From Blastomonas fulva (GTDB lineage: Bacteria > Pseudomonadota > Alphaproteobacteria > Sphingomonadales > Sphingomonadaceae): DNA of 64,000 bases. Under the pieces are notes generated by a model. That model had not been told where the DNA came from. It saw nothing but the letters and a program-made list of their open reading frames with translations, and ran no database searches. The position numbers were made by a program, and so were the translations under genes. The stretch spans positions 2,518,501 through 2,582,500 of the forward strand of contig NZ_CP020083.1 in the NCBI RefSeq assembly GCF_003431825.1, in the 5' to 3' direction. Position 1 is the first letter of the stretch; every line of letters starts with the position of its first letter. Positions 48,116 through 57,603 of the stretch are shown here, one piece after another.

Positions 48116-50058
48116 CAATTCTCTCGGGTGCGGCCGGTGAGCTGATCCTTGACGCGCTTGATCGCCGCCGGATTGCGCTTCACATTGGTCGTGGCCTTCA
48201 TCGCGGCCATCAGCTGCTGGCCATATTCGTCGGCGACGACCTGACCCAGCTGGGTGCGGGTGGCCTGCAGCAGCTCAGGCACCTTGCTGGCATCGCCACG
48301 GTTGATCTTGCTCAGATGCACGATGAACCATCCAGTGCGGTTGGGTCCCTCGAGCACCTTGGTGGTGCCTTCAGCCATGCTGAACAGCAGGGCCACCGGC
48401 GGCGGCACGCGGCCCTGCTGCTGCATGATCGTCTGGCGGTTTGTGGCAATCTGCTCGATCCCGGGCAACGGCACCTTCGCGCCGGTCACCGCCTTTGCAA
48501 GATCGGCGCTGGTGCGCGACGACTTGGCGATGCTGTCGGCGAGTTTCTTGGCCGACGAAAGGCCCTGCGCAAGGGCCCAGTCGCGTGCGACGCGCTCGCG
48601 GATGCTGGCCAGCGGCGGCGGCGCGGCGCGCTTGATGTCCTGCACCTCGAAGATCGCGAATTCCTTGCCCTGCTGGACCTCGACAAGCTGGGGGCCGGCA
48701 TCCTCTTCAAGTCCGAACGCCACCGGCAGCATCGCCTGATAGGCGCCGATCGGGGCAAAGTCCGGGCGGCTGGGCGACTGGCCGTTGGCAAGCAGCTCGG
48801 GGCTCACTTCCAGGGTAAGCTTCTCGTCCTTGGCGATGTCCGCAAGCGAGGCGCCATCGGCGATCCGGTCTTCCAGATTGGCGGTGAAATCCGCAACCGT
48901 CTGGCGCAGTTTCTCCTGCGCAATCTCGTTTTCCAGCGTGGCGCGGACCTGTGCCAGGCTGCGTCCGGCAATCGCCGAGATGCTGTCGATGCGGACCACG
49001 TGCCAGCCCAGCGCCGATTTGGCAGGCGTCGCGACCTTGCCCGATGCGGCGGCGAACACGGCATTGGCGACCGCAGGCGATGCATCGCGGGTCAGCTCTT
49101 CCTTCGATCGCAGGCCAAGGTCGACCGGCGCAAGGCCCGCATCCTTGGCAGCAGCCGCCATGCTGGCGCCACCGTTGATCTTGGCGGCAATCGCCTTGGC
49201 GGCAGCCTCGGTGGGGACGATCAGCTGTTCAAGGTCGCGCTTTTCGGTCGCGGCGAATTCTGCCGAGCGCGTCTTGTAAAGCGCGGCGATTTCCGCATCG
49301 GTGACCTTCACCTGGTCGCGGAAACGATCGGTGATGAAGGTGGCATAGCGCAGCACGCGGCGCTCTGGAATGCGGTAGCGCGCGCCATTGCGCGAGAAGA
49401 AGCTCTGCAACTGCGCTTCGCTGGGCGCCGTCTTGGGCGCGAAGGCGGCAGACGGGACAAAGGCGATGTTGCCTTCACGGCCCTCCAGGATCAGTCCGGC
49501 ATAAGGCAGCGCCATCTGCGACGCCATTTTGGAGCCGAAGGTCGCGGGGATCATCAGCTGATCGCTCAGCAAGCCGCGTTCGATATCGAGGCGAACCCGT
49601 GCCTCGGTCAGCCCCTGCTGGGCCAGCGCGTTGCGGAACAGCGTCTCGTCGAAGCGGCCATCTGCGCCCTTGAATGCCTGGATTCCGGCGATTTCGCTAT
49701 CCACCAGTCGCTTGCTGGCGCCCAGCCCGATGCTCTGGCCGAATGCCGATGCGGCATAGCTGCCGACCATCTGTTCCAGGATGCTGTCGATGCCGCCCTG
49801 CGCCTCGAACGCCGCCATGTCGAGCTGGGGGTTCTGCTGGCGGAACTGGTTGAAGGCGTTGCTCACGGTGGAGGAGAACTCCGCCGTGCCGATGCCGTCG
49901 CCGTCGATCTCTGCAACGCTTTCGCTGCTGACCCCGCCAAAGGTCGCCCCGCCGGTGACATCGGACGCGGCAAACGCCACCGCGATCAGCGCCAGAAAGA
50001 TGAAGCTGATCGCCAGGCCGATCTTGGACTGGAAGAAGGAACGGAAGAAGCTGATCAT
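48115..50058 (-). CDS. PpiD/SurA-type membrane-anchored periplasmic peptidyl-prolyl isomerase
   Basis: This 647-residue protein has one N-terminal membrane anchor (about 11-33, SKIGLAISFIFLALIAVAFA), a SurA-like N-terminal chaperone region (about 40-240), a parvulin-like domain (about 270-365, with KRDLEQLIV and SALGWHVVRIDSI) and another chaperone region to the C-terminus. It matches PpiD, which sits at the Sec translocon exit and helps outer-membrane proteins fold. The parvulin domain is divergent, so isomerase activity is uncertain. It leads the ppiD-trpEGDC-moaC-moeA unit. Confidence 0.88.
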   Translation of the reverse strand: MISFFRSFFQSKIGLAISFIFLALIAVAFAASDVTGGATFGGVSSESVAEIDGDGIGTAEFSSTVSNAFNQFRQQNPQLDMAAFEAQGGIDSILEQMVGSYAASAFGQSIGLGASKRLVDSEIAGIQAFKGADGRFDETLFRNALAQQGLTEARVRLDIERGLLSDQLMIPATFGSKMASQMALPYAGLILEGREGNIAFVPSAAFAPKTAPSEAQLQSFFSRNGARYRIPERRVLRYATFITDRFRDQVKVTDAEIAALYKTRSAEFAATEKRDLEQLIVPTEAAAKAIAAKINGGASMAAAAKDAGLAPVDLGLRSKEELTRDASPAVANAVFAAASGKVATPAKSALGWHVVRIDSISAIAGRSLAQVRATLENEIAQEKLRQTVADFTANLEDRIADGASLADIAKDEKLTLEVSPELLANGQSPSRPDFAPIGAYQAMLPVAFGLEEDAGPQLVEVQQGKEFAIFEVQDIKRAAPPPLASIRERVARDWALAQGLSSAKKLADSIAKSSRTSADLAKAVTGAKVPLPGIEQIATNRQTIMQQQGRVPPPVALLFSMAEGTTKVLEGPNRTGWFIVHLSKINRGDASKVPELLQATRTQLGQVVADEYGQQLMAAMKATTNVKRNPAAIKRVKDQLTGRTREN

Positions 50059-50246
50059 CGAGAAGCCCGCAATGAGTGGCGCTGCCGGATGGCCGCACCT
50101 CGTGAAAACGCGCGCGAGCTTTAGGGGGCTTTGTCGCAGGCTTCAACCCTTCGCCTGGCGCGCCGCATCCGCCACTGGTCAAGCCCCGTGCGATTTGCTA
50201 GCCGCCGGCCATAAATGGCAAATGGCACATCGGGGGACAGCTCAGC

Positions 50247-50993
50247 GTGACGCAGCACAAATCCTATATCGTCGGCAACTGGAAGATGAACGGCACGCAG
50301 GCCGATATCGCGATTTTGAAGGCGATTGCCGACGCGGCTGGCAGCGATAGCGCGGTCGATGTCGGCATCTGCCCGCCTTCAACGCTGATCGCGGCGTTTG
50401 CGCAAGCTGCTGGTGGCATCGGCATCGGCGCGCAGGATTGCCACGCCAAGGCGTCGGGGGCGCACACCGGGTGCCTGTCGGCAACGATGATCAAGGAGGC
50501 GGGCGCGAGCTTTTCGATCGTCGGCCATTCCGAGCGCCGCGCCGACCAGGGCGAGAGCGATGCCGATGTCGCTGCCAAGGCGGGCGCCCTGCATGAGGCG
50601 GGCATGGGGGCGATCCTGTGTGTCGGCGAGACGCTGGAGGAACGCGATTCCGGCAATGCGATCGCCATCGTCACCGGCCAGCTGGCGGCATCCTTGCCTG
50701 CATCGACCTCGGGCGATTGGCTTTCGGTCGCCTATGAGCCGGTCTGGGCGATCGGCACGGGCCGGGTCCCGGTGGCGGACGATATCGCCGCGATGCACGC
50801 CGCGCTGCGTGCGACGTTGACCGACAGGCTGGGCGCTGCGGGCGCAGGCGTCCGCATCCTGTATGGCGGATCGGTCAACCCTGGCAATGCAGTAGAAATT
50901 CTGGCGATCCCCGATGTCGGCGGTGCGCTGGTCGGCGGGGCCAGCCTCAAGGCGGAGACCTTCCTGCCGATCATCCAGGCTGCCCCGCGCTGA
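50247..50993 (+). CDS. tpiA: Triose-phosphate isomerase
   Basis: This 248-residue glycolytic enzyme interconverts dihydroxyacetone phosphate and glyceraldehyde 3-phosphate. Catalytic Lys lies in VGNWKMNG, His in SIVGHSERR, Glu in VAYEPVWAIGTG, and the phosphate loop in YGGSVNPGN. It starts with GTG preceded by GGGGGA. It is divergent from ppiD by 188 bases and is followed on the same strand by secG. Confidence 0.97.
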   Translation: MTQHKSYIVGNWKMNGTQADIAILKAIADAAGSDSAVDVGICPPSTLIAAFAQAAGGIGIGAQDCHAKASGAHTGCLSATMIKEAGASFSIVGHSERRADQGESDADVAAKAGALHEAGMGAILCVGETLEERDSGNAIAIVTGQLAASLPASTSGDWLSVAYEPVWAIGTGRVPVADDIAAMHAALRATLTDRLGAAGAGVRILYGGSVNPGNAVEILAIPDVGGALVGGASLKAETFLPIIQAAPR

Positions 50994-51117
50994 TGGGATG
51001 CGTCGCGCTGGTCGTGCCGGCGCTCCGCAACAGCCTTGGCCAGCGCTGGTTGCGCTGGCGAGGTCTAGTCGCTATGTGCGCGCCAATAGTTTTCCTTTTA
51101 TCTGGGTCTAACCGTTC

Positions 51118-51585
51118 ATGTCGTCGATTTTCCTGTTCATCACCATCGTGCAGACGCTCATTGCGGCCGCGATGGTGGGTGTCATCCTGATGCAGCGTTC
51201 CGAAGGCGGCGCGCTGGGCGTGGGCGGAAGTCCCAACGGCCTGATGTCTGCGCGCGGCGCGGGCGATCTGCTTACCCGGATGACCGCGATCCTTGCGACC
51301 TTGTTCGTGGTGCTCAGCATCGTGCTCGCGGTGATGGCGGCCAACATGCACTCGACCGGCGATATCGACACTTCGCTGCAGCGCGGCGCAGCGGCACCTT
51401 TGGCCGATCCGCTGGCAGCGCCCGGCCCGGTCACCCCCGGCCAGGCAGCCCCCGGAATGCCGGCCAGCAGCGACCCGCTGTCGGCCGCAGGCGCGCAGAA
51501 TTCCGCGCCCGCCGAGGCCGCTCCTGCAGCCCCTGCGCCGGCCCAGACCGCTCCTGCCCCTGCAGGCGAGGCCCCCGCCAACTGA
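51118..51585 (+). CDS. secG: Preprotein translocase subunit SecG
   Basis: This 155-residue protein has two transmembrane helices (about 4-24 and 55-77) around the cytoplasmic loop VILMQRSEGGALGVGG, the SecG signature. SecG stimulates SecYEG protein export. The C-terminal 60 or so residues are an Ala/Pro-rich tail, longer than in E. coli (110 residues), which is common in alphaproteobacteria. It lies between tpiA and pyrG, the usual order. Confidence 0.93.
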   Translation: MSSIFLFITIVQTLIAAAMVGVILMQRSEGGALGVGGSPNGLMSARGAGDLLTRMTAILATLFVVLSIVLAVMAANMHSTGDIDTSLQRGAAAPLADPLAAPGPVTPGQAAPGMPASSDPLSAAGAQNSAPAEAAPAAPAPAQTAPAPAGEAPAN

Positions 51586-51686
51586 TCTGCTCGCCGCATA
51601 TCGGCGGCATGTGCACAGTTTTTTGTTTTTCATGCGGATTCGCGCGCTTGTCAGCCTTGCGCGTGAACGGCTAACGGGTTGCTCCC

Positions 51687-53324
51687 ATGGCGCGTTTCAT
51701 TTTCATCACCGGCGGCGTGGTTTCATCGCTTGGCAAGGGCCTCATGGCCGCCAGCCTTGGCGCTCTCCTCCAGGCACGCGGATACCGCGTGCGCATCCGC
51801 AAGTTCGATCCGTATCTCAACGTCGATCCGGGCACGATGTCGCCGTATCAGCACGGCGAGGTTTACGTCACCGATGACGGCGCGGAGACTGATCTCGACC
51901 TTGGCCATTACGAGCGCTTCACCGGCGTTTCGGCGCGCCAGTCGGACAACGTCACCTCGGGACGGATCTACCAGACGATCATCCAGCGCGAGCGCCGCGG
52001 CGACTATCTGGGTGCCACCGTGCAGGTCATCCCGCACGTCACCGATGCGATCAAGGAGTTCGCGCAGGCCGAAACCGAGGATCTCGATTTCGTATTGTGC
52101 GAGATCGGCGGCACCGTCGGCGATATCGAAAGCCTGCCCTTCATCGAGGCGATCCGCCAGCTGCGCAACGACATTGGCCGCGAGAACAGCATCTTCGTTC
52201 ACGTGACGCTGGTGCCGTATATCGCGGCTGCGGGCGAGTTGAAGACCAAGCCGACCCAGCACAGCGTGCGCGAACTGACCTCGCTGGGCATCCAGCCCGA
52301 TATCCTGCTGTGCCGCTGCGAAAAGCCGCTACCCGATTCGGACCGCGCCAAGATCGCCTTGTTCTGCAACGTCCGCAAGGAAGCGGTGATCCCCGCGCTG
52401 GACGCCAAGAGCATCTATGCGGTGCCCACCCAGTATCACGCCGAGGGCCTCGACGACGAGGTGCTACGTGCATTCGGCATCCATGACGCACCCGAGCCCG
52501 ATCTGTCGCGCTGGACCGACATCATGGAACGCCACGAGCATCCCGAAGGCGAGGTGACGATCGGCGTGGTCGGCAAATATGTCGGCCTGCAGGATGCGTA
52601 CAAGTCGCTGCACGAGGCGCTGGTCCATGGCGGCCTTGCCAACCGGGTGAAGGTCCACGTCAAATGGCTCGATGCCGAGCTGTTCGAAAAGCTGCCCGAT
52701 GACGAACTCGCAGCCGTCCTCGAGCCGATGCACGGCATCCTGGTGCCCGGCGGCTTTGGCGAGCGCGGCAGCGAAGGAAAGATATCCTCGGTCCGCTTTG
52801 CGCGCGAACGTGACGTGCCGTTCTTCGGCATTTGCCTGGGCATGCAGATGGCGTGCATCGAGGCGGCGCGCAACACGTCGGGAATTGCCGCTGCATCCAC
52901 CACCGAGTTCGGCTCGACCGACGAACCGATTGTCGGCCTGATCACCGAATGGATGGGCGAATCGGGTCTGCAGAAGCGCAGTGCCGAGGGTGACCTTGGC
53001 GGCACGATGCGGCTGGGCGCGTTTCCGGCCAGGCTTTCGGGCAATAGCCGGGTGCGGGGCATCTATGGCAGCGACATGATCAGCGAGCGCCACCGGCACC
53101 GCTACGAGGTCAACACCGCCTATCATGACCGTCTCGAAAAGGGTGGTCTGGTGTTTTCGGGCATGTCGCCCGATGGCGTGCTGCCCGAGATCGTCGAGCG
53201 GCCCGACCACAGCTGGTTCGTAGGGGTGCAGTATCACCCCGAGCTCAAGAGCAAGCCGTTCGATCCGCACCCGCTGTTCGCCAGCTTCATCGAAGCGGCC
53301 GTGGCGCAAAGTCGCCTCGTCTGA
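51687..53324 (+). CDS. pyrG: CTP synthase
   Basis: This 545-residue enzyme aminates UTP to CTP. The N-terminal synthase domain shows [16 protein letters not shown] and [15 protein letters not shown]. The C-terminal amidotransferase domain holds the Cys of [11 protein letters not shown] and the His/Glu of [12 protein letters not shown]. It works with CarAB products in pyrimidine synthesis. The ATG lies 101 bases after secG. Confidence 0.98.
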   Translation: MARFIFITGGVVSSLGKGLMAASLGALLQARGYRVRIRKFDPYLNVDPGTMSPYQHGEVYVTDDGAETDLDLGHYERFTGVSARQSDNVTSGRIYQTIIQRERRGDYLGATVQVIPHVTDAIKEFAQAETEDLDFVLCEIGGTVGDIESLPFIEAIRQLRNDIGRENSIFVHVTLVPYIAAAGELKTKPTQHSVRELTSLGIQPDILLCRCEKPLPDSDRAKIALFCNVRKEAVIPALDAKSIYAVPTQYHAEGLDDEVLRAFGIHDAPEPDLSRWTDIMERHEHPEGEVTIGVVGKYVGLQDAYKSLHEALVHGGLANRVKVHVKWLDAELFEKLPDDELAAVLEPMHGILVPGGFGERGSEGKISSVRFARERDVPFFGICLGMQMACIEAARNTSGIAAASTTEFGSTDEPIVGLITEWMGESGLQKRSAEGDLGGTMRLGAFPARLSGNSRVRGIYGSDMISERHRHRYEVNTAYHDRLEKGGLVFSGMSPDGVLPEIVERPDHSWFVGVQYHPELKSKPFDPHPLFASFIEAAVAQSRLV

Positions 53325-53483
53325 ACTCCGGGCCGCGCGCGGCGGCGCTTCCGGCTCGTCTCGACCATCGTCAATGTGCTTGGCATCGTGAATGGGCTCG
53401 GGGCGCGGTCCACCCCGTGCCGACGGCGTTTTGCCCCAATTTACCACACCGCTAAATCTAGTTTTTACTCTATTTGACAGTGT

Positions 53484-53499
53484 TGTGCGTTAGCGCACA
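53484..53499. promoter_or_regulatory. Small perfect hairpin upstream of the Crp-family gene
   Basis: TGTGCG-TTAG-CGCACA forms a six-base stem at 53484-53499, right after TTGACA at 53474-53479. It lies about 110 bases before the Crp-family start. It may be an operator or the start of a leader structure. The 287-base gap otherwise shows nothing recognisable. Confidence 0.35.
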
Positions 53500-53611
53500 G
53501 CGGCGTAATGCGATTCGTGGGAAACGAAATCTGTCAGCGGCGAAGGGCTGGTTGAAGCAAAGTTGCTCGACGGTTCTGATCGCGGACAGAAAGGAAGGGG
53601 TATAGCCAAAC

Positions 53612-54295
53612 ATGCACGCCAACGAGCTTGCCGAACTGCTGGCCAGCCACAGCCTGTTTGCCGATTGCGAAACCGACGAGCTTTCCGACATCATCCTGCG
53701 TGGCCACTTCGTGCGCTATCGCAAAGGCCAGGAGATCATGGGCCAGGGGGATGATGGCGACAATTTGCTGATCATCCTGACCGGATTTGCCCGGGTCAGC
53801 ATGGTCGCAAGCAACGGCCACGAGATTGTGCTGGATTATGCAGAACCGGGCTATGTGATCGGCGAGATCGCATTTCTGGATGGTGGGCCGAGAACCGCGT
53901 CGATCGAGGCGCTGACCGAACTGACCGCCTTGTCGCTCTCGCGCCCGGCCTTCGAGGAAATCGCCGAGCGCCATGTCGCGATGCCGCGGCGGATGCTGCG
54001 GGTGATGGCCAAGCGGTTGCGACAGGCGAACGACGTGATCGAGGCGGACCGGGCGTTCACCTCCGGACCCAGGCTGGCGCGCTATCTGCTGCGACTGATG
54101 GTATCGGGAGCCAATGAGGGCAAACTCAAGCTGGACCTGAGCCAGAGCGAATTGGGGACGTTCGCGGGTTTGTCACGAGAACAGATTAATCGTCAGCTGT
54201 CCGCCTGGTCCGACGCCGGGTTGATTGAGCTGGAGCAGGGCAGGGTGAAGATCGTGGATCGCGAGACGTTGCTGGAGATATCCGAAGCCGCGTGA
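53612..54295 (+). CDS. Crp/Fnr-family transcriptional regulator
   Basis: This 227-residue regulator has an N-terminal cyclic-nucleotide-binding-type domain (about 10-125, with GQEIMGQGD and GEIAFLDGGPRTASIEALTE, close to the CRP phosphate cassette) and a C-terminal winged helix-turn-helix (SQSELGTFAGLSREQINRQL). The N-terminal cysteines of oxygen-sensing FNR are absent; a single Cys near residue 19 remains, so it does not look like an iron-sulphur FNR. Ligand and targets are unknown. AAGGAAGGGG precedes the ATG. Confidence 0.9.
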   Translation: MHANELAELLASHSLFADCETDELSDIILRGHFVRYRKGQEIMGQGDDGDNLLIILTGFARVSMVASNGHEIVLDYAEPGYVIGEIAFLDGGPRTASIEALTELTALSLSRPAFEEIAERHVAMPRRMLRVMAKRLRQANDVIEADRAFTSGPRLARYLLRLMVSGANEGKLKLDLSQSELGTFAGLSREQINRQLSAWSDAGLIELEQGRVKIVDRETLLEISEAA

Positions 54296-54321
54296 CCGTC
54301 CTGCCTGCAGAGAGTTTTTGA

Positions 54322-54379
54322 GTTTTCCGGGGTTGGGCAAGGTCCATGCGACCCGGCCGAACCCGGCCCCGGAGAAAAC
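54322..54379. repeat. Hairpin repeat, copy 1
   Basis: A 58-base element beginning GTTTTCCGGGG and ending CCCCGGAGAAAAC, so its ends pair as a hairpin with one bulge. Its middle shares ATGCGACCCGGCC with copy 2. A separate CCCCGCG/CGCGGGG hairpin (54379-54401) lies between the copies. Confidence 0.6.
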
Positions 54380-54415
54380 CCCGCGTCCCAGTGGCGCGGG
54401 GTGACCAGATACCGA

Positions 54416-54474
54416 TTTTTTCCGGGGATGGGTGCGGTAAATGCGACCCGGCCAATCCCGCCTCCGGGAAAAAC
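54416..54474. repeat. Hairpin repeat, copy 2
   Basis: A 59-base element beginning TTTTTTCCGGGG and ending CCTCCGGGAAAAAC, with the shared ATGCGACCCGGCC core. It is an imperfect direct repeat of copy 1 in the same orientation. The 357-base gap from 54296 to 54652 holds no gene; these repeats and the Hsp20 terminator fill about half of it. Confidence 0.6.
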
Positions 54475-54585
54475 AGCGTCCTGAGCGGGCGCGGAGGGCG
54501 GGCCCGAAAGGGCTCGCCCTCTTCTGTTTGGGGGGGATTCCCTCTCCCCTATCGCGTGCGGGAAGGGAGAAAGGTCGCTCCATGC

Positions 54586-54615
54586 AAAAAGGGTGGGCCG
54601 TTGCCGACCCACCCC
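54586..54615 (-). terminator. Intrinsic terminator of the Hsp20 gene
   Basis: On the minus strand GGGTGGG pairs with CCCACCC across a ten-base loop, followed by five Ts. It lies about 38 bases after the Hsp20 stop. Confidence 0.85.
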
Positions 54616-54652
54616 GTTGCAGTCTACCCTTTTAAGCGGAAACGCTGCGGCG

Positions 54653-55138
54653 TCACGCCGCCTTGCTGTCTCCGTCTTCCTGGCTGGCGCCCTCAACCAC
54701 GGACAGCTTGGGCGTTCCGCTGCTGATCGTGATCTTCTTGGGCTTCATCGCCTCGGGCACTTCGCGGACCAGATCGATGGTCAGCAGGCCGTCTTCGAGA
54801 CCCGCATCGCTGACCCGGACAAAATCGGCCAGCTCAAAACGGCGTTCGAAGTTGCGGTTGGCGATGCCCATGTGGAGGAAGTTGCCGCGCGATTCGGTCT
54901 CCGCAGCCTTGCGACCCGATACCACCAGCAGGTTCTGCTGCGCGGTGATGTCGATCTCGTCAGCCTTGAATCCGGCGACCGCAATGGTGACGCGATAGGC
55001 GTCGTCGCTGTTGCGCTCGATGTTGAACGGCGGGTAGTTATCGCCCTGCGCGGCCCGCGCCTGATTTTCCAGCAAGTCGAACAGCCGGTCGAAGCCAACG
55101 GTCGTGCGGCGATAAGGGGTAAAGTCGAAACGGTTCAT
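54653..55138 (-). CDS. Small heat-shock protein Hsp20 (IbpA-like)
   Basis: This 161-residue chaperone holds unfolding proteins during heat stress. The N-terminal MNRFDFTPYRRTTVGFDRLFDLL matches class A IbpA-like proteins of alphaproteobacteria. The alpha-crystallin domain (about 38-132) has YRVTIAVAGFKADEI, the GIANRNFERRFELADF segment and LEDGLLTIDL. The C-terminal extension includes an ITI-type (IxI) anchor (KKITISS). AAAGGA lies eight bases before the ATG at 55138 and is itself folded in a hairpin (see thermometer). Confidence 0.95.
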   Translation of the reverse strand: MNRFDFTPYRRTTVGFDRLFDLLENQARAAQGDNYPPFNIERNSDDAYRVTIAVAGFKADEIDITAQQNLLVVSGRKAAETESRGNFLHMGIANRNFERRFELADFVRVSDAGLEDGLLTIDLVREVPEAMKPKKITISSGTPKLSVVEGASQEDGDSKAA

Positions 55139-55145
55139 CTTCAAA

Positions 55146-55229
55146 ATCCTTTATAAGCGATTTCATAGTTTTGAAGCCCATGTCTGTGGCGCCTCGGTAA
55201 CAGTGAGCCACCCTGTCGGCGTGGCTCAC
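55146..55229 (-). promoter_or_regulatory. ROSE-type RNA thermometer in the Hsp20 leader
   Basis: On the minus strand the ribosome site pairs with an upstream UCGCU: AUCGCUU-AUA-AAGGAU (55146-55161) folds with a single bulged G, the hallmark UYGCU motif of ROSE elements that melt on heating. A perfect nine-base hairpin (55203-55211 with 55221-55229) begins the leader. The gene downstream is a small heat-shock protein, the usual ROSE target. Confidence 0.75.
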
Positions 55230-55235
55230 ATCGCA

Positions 55236-55264
55236 AATTTAGGATATCGCGAGGCGGTTTCAAG
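55236..55264 (-). promoter_or_regulatory. Candidate heat-shock (sigma-32/RpoH) promoter of the Hsp20 gene
   Basis: On the minus strand CTTGAAA (55264-55258) is followed after 14 bases by CCTAAATT (55243-55236), close to the alphaproteobacterial RpoH consensus. The predicted start point, about 55229, coincides with the first base of the leader hairpin. Confidence 0.65.
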
Positions 55265-55323
55265 ATGGATTTTTTGTCGGTCGATCCGCCGACAGGGCAG
55301 GCGCGGCACGCGGGCTGCAGACG

Positions 55324-55362
55324 AAAAAAGAGCGTCCGGCCCCCAAGACCCGGACGCTCTTT
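55324..55362. terminator. Bidirectional intrinsic terminator without an obvious gene
   Basis: AAAGAGCGTCCGG (55327-55339) pairs with CCGGACGCTCTTT (55350-55362) across a CCCCCAAGAC loop, with flanking A and T runs. On the minus strand it ends in TTTTTT. No convincing protein gene ends here on either strand. Confidence 0.85.
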
Positions 55363-55697
55363 ATCAGATCCATTGTGTCGCGCGCAGATGGCGGTTTCGC
55401 CATGATCGCAACGTTTGGACCCTGGTAACCGCCGCTTTCCCCAAAACGACGGAAACTATCCCCGAACCCATGGCCGTAGCCGCTTGATCCGCGTTGTCAT
55501 GATTCCGTAATGCGGCGGCCGACGCTAGGGTTATTCGCGGCTTGCCTCCATTTTTGGTCCATTCTGTGTTCATTGTGCAACAGGCATGCGGATCATCCGG
55601 CATTGTCAGTTCCCAATGGGCTGGCTAGAGCCATAGCCCTGTCGCAACGGCATCCGACCCGGTCATGCCAGCCATCCGAAAGGTCCGGTTCACGTCT
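55363..55697. other. Intergenic stretch ending at a strong terminator; possible small RNA on the minus strand
   Basis: About 330 bases between the terminator and the lolC/E gene. A minus-strand frame of 79 codons (55364-55603) ends two bases before the terminator, but its third codon positions are much less GC-rich than real genes here, so I do not call it a protein. GGCGGTT/AACCGCC arms inside could fold a small RNA. Confidence 0.3.
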
Positions 55698-56936
55698 ATG
55701 CTGTCCACATTCGAATGGACGATCGCCAAACGCTATCTGCTGCCAGGGCGCGGAGAAGCGTTCATTTTCCTGGTTGCCGGGATCAGCCTTATCGCCGTCA
55801 TGCTGGGCGTCGCGGCGCTTATCATCGTGATGAGCGTGATGAACGGCTTTCGCGCCGAACTGCTCGACAAGATCGTGGGGCTCAACGGCCATGCGGTGGT
55901 GCAGGGCTATGGCGGACGGCTAAAGAACTGGCAGGAGATCCTCGCCGAAACCCGCAAGATGGATGGCGTCGTGGCGGCATCGCCGCTGATCGAGCAGCCG
56001 CTGCTGGTCAACTACGAAGGCCGGGTCGAGGCGATCCTGGTGCGCGGCACCGATGCGCCGGACATCGCCGCGCTCAAGGACAAGACCATATTGGGCTCGG
56101 TGAGCGCGCTCAAGGCGGGCGCATCGAAGGTCGCGATCGGATCGCGGCTGGCGCAGAACCTGGGCGTCCGCATTGGCGACAGCATCACCATCATCAACCC
56201 GGCGGGCCGCTCGACACCGTTTGGCACGGTCCCGCGCGAAATTCTCTACGAGGTCGCCGCGATCGTCGAGATCGGCGTGTATGATTACGACAAGGCGTTC
56301 GTGATCATGCCGATGCGCGATGCGCAGCTGCTGCTGCTGCTGGGCGATCAGGTGGGGATGATCGAGGTCACTACCCGCGATGCCGACGAGGTCAGTCAGA
56401 TTCTCGCTCCTCTGGCGGAGCGTTTGCGCGGACAGGCGATCATCTCCGACTGGCGCACGATCAATGCCTCCTTGTTCGAGGCGCTCGCGGTCGAGCGGGT
56501 GGCGATGTTCATCGTGCTGTCGATCATCATCCTGGTGGCCGTGTTCAACATATTGTCGTCGCTGATCATGCTGGTTCGCGCCAAGACCCGCGACATCGCG
56601 ATCCTGCGCACCATGGGGGCGAGCCGAAAGTCGCTGCTCAAGATATTCATCACCGTCGGGCTGATCATCGGATCGCTGGGCACGCTTGCCGGATTGGGGC
56701 TGGGCTTTGTCTTCCTCTATTTCCGCCAGAGCATCGTGATGTTCGTGCAGCTTGTCACCGGGCAGGAGCTGTGGGACCCGTCGATCCGCTTCCTCACCGA
56801 GCTGCCCAGCCGCACCGATCCGATGGAGGTGCTGGGCATCACCGCGATGGCGATGATCTTCAGCTTCCTCGCCACGCTCTACCCGGCGCTCAAGGCTTCG
56901 GGAACTGATCCTGTGCAGGTGTTGCGTTATGAGTGA
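55698..56936 (+). CDS. LolC/LolE-family lipoprotein-releasing permease
   Basis: This 412-residue protein has four membrane helices: one near the N-terminus (about 23-50) and three in the C-terminal half (about 270-410), around a large periplasmic domain. The N-terminus [17 protein letters not shown] and the [16 protein letters not shown] coupling segment are typical of LolC/E, which with LolD extracts lipoproteins from the inner membrane for delivery to LolA. A single permease gene adjoins lolD, as in many alphaproteobacteria. I use the ATG at 55698 rather than 55665. Confidence 0.93.
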   Translation: MLSTFEWTIAKRYLLPGRGEAFIFLVAGISLIAVMLGVAALIIVMSVMNGFRAELLDKIVGLNGHAVVQGYGGRLKNWQEILAETRKMDGVVAASPLIEQPLLVNYEGRVEAILVRGTDAPDIAALKDKTILGSVSALKAGASKVAIGSRLAQNLGVRIGDSITIINPAGRSTPFGTVPREILYEVAAIVEIGVYDYDKAFVIMPMRDAQLLLLLGDQVGMIEVTTRDADEVSQILAPLAERLRGQAIISDWRTINASLFEALAVERVAMFIVLSIIILVAVFNILSSLIMLVRAKTRDIAILRTMGASRKSLLKIFITVGLIIGSLGTLAGLGLGFVFLYFRQSIVMFVQLVTGQELWDPSIRFLTELPSRTDPMEVLGITAMAMIFSFLATLYPALKASGTDPVQVLRYE

Positions 56937-57603
56937 TGCGGTCATCCATCTCACCGACGTCCGCCGCAGCTTTGCGCAAGGCGGGGTCACCATCGACGTG
57001 CTCAAGGGCATCGACCTGGCGGTGCAGCCGGGCGAGATCGTCGGGTTGCTGGGGCCTTCGGGCTCGGGCAAGTCCACTATGCTGCAGGCGGTCGGTCTGC
57101 TCGAAGGGGGCTTTACCGGTTCGATCCGCATCGCGGGCGAAGAGGCTGCCAACCTGTCGAGCAACGGTCGCACGCTGCTTCGCAAGACCGCGTTGGGGTT
57201 CATCTACCAGTTCCACCATCTGCTGCCCGATTTCACCGCGCGCGAGAACGTCGTGCTGCCGCAGCTGATCATGGGCAAGACCCGCGACGAGGCTGCAGAA
57301 CGTGCCGACCAGCTGCTCTCGCGGCTGGGTCTGGGGCAACGGCTGGACCATCGCCCCAGCCAGCTTTCGGGCGGCGAACAGCAACGGGTTGCCGTCGCCC
57401 GGGCACTGGCCAACCGCCCGAAGGTGGTTCTGGCCGACGAACCGACCGGAAATCTGGACGAGGCGACCGCCGACATAGTGTTCGCGGAGTTCCTCCATCT
57501 TGTAAGGGAAGAAGGCAGCGCGGCTTTGGTGGCCACCCATAACGAAAGACTGGCCACGCGCATGGACCGGGTTGTCCGCCTGCACGATGGAAGGATCGCA
57601 TGA
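56929..57603 (+). CDS. lolD: Lipoprotein-releasing ABC transporter ATP-binding protein LolD
   Basis: This 224-residue ATPase powers lipoprotein release. Walker [11 protein letters not shown]-loop [10 protein letters not shown], signature [15 protein letters not shown], Walker [13 protein letters not shown] and H-loop THNERLA are all present. The start lies eight bases inside the permease gene, and the stop overlaps the glutathione peroxidase start, so all three are tightly coupled. Confidence 0.95.
   Translation: MSDAVIHLTDVRRSFAQGGVTIDVLKGIDLAVQPGEIVGLLGPSGSGKSTMLQAVGLLEGGFTGSIRIAGEEAANLSSNGRTLLRKTALGFIYQFHHLLPDFTARENVVLPQLIMGKTRDEAAERADQLLSRLGLGQRLDHRPSQLSGGEQQRVAVARALANRPKVVLADEPTGNLDEATADIVFAEFLHLVREEGSAALVATHNERLATRMDRVVRLHDGRIA

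Noticed and set aside
48050-48130. A trp attenuator or leader peptide before trpE
   Set aside because: trpE overlaps the ppiD stop by one base, so there is no leader region with Trp codons and a terminator.
55364-55603. A 79-codon minus-strand frame ending just before a terminator
   Set aside because: Its third codon positions are only about half G/C, unlike the real genes here, and it has no ribosome site or similarity I recognise. I kept the region as a possible small RNA instead.
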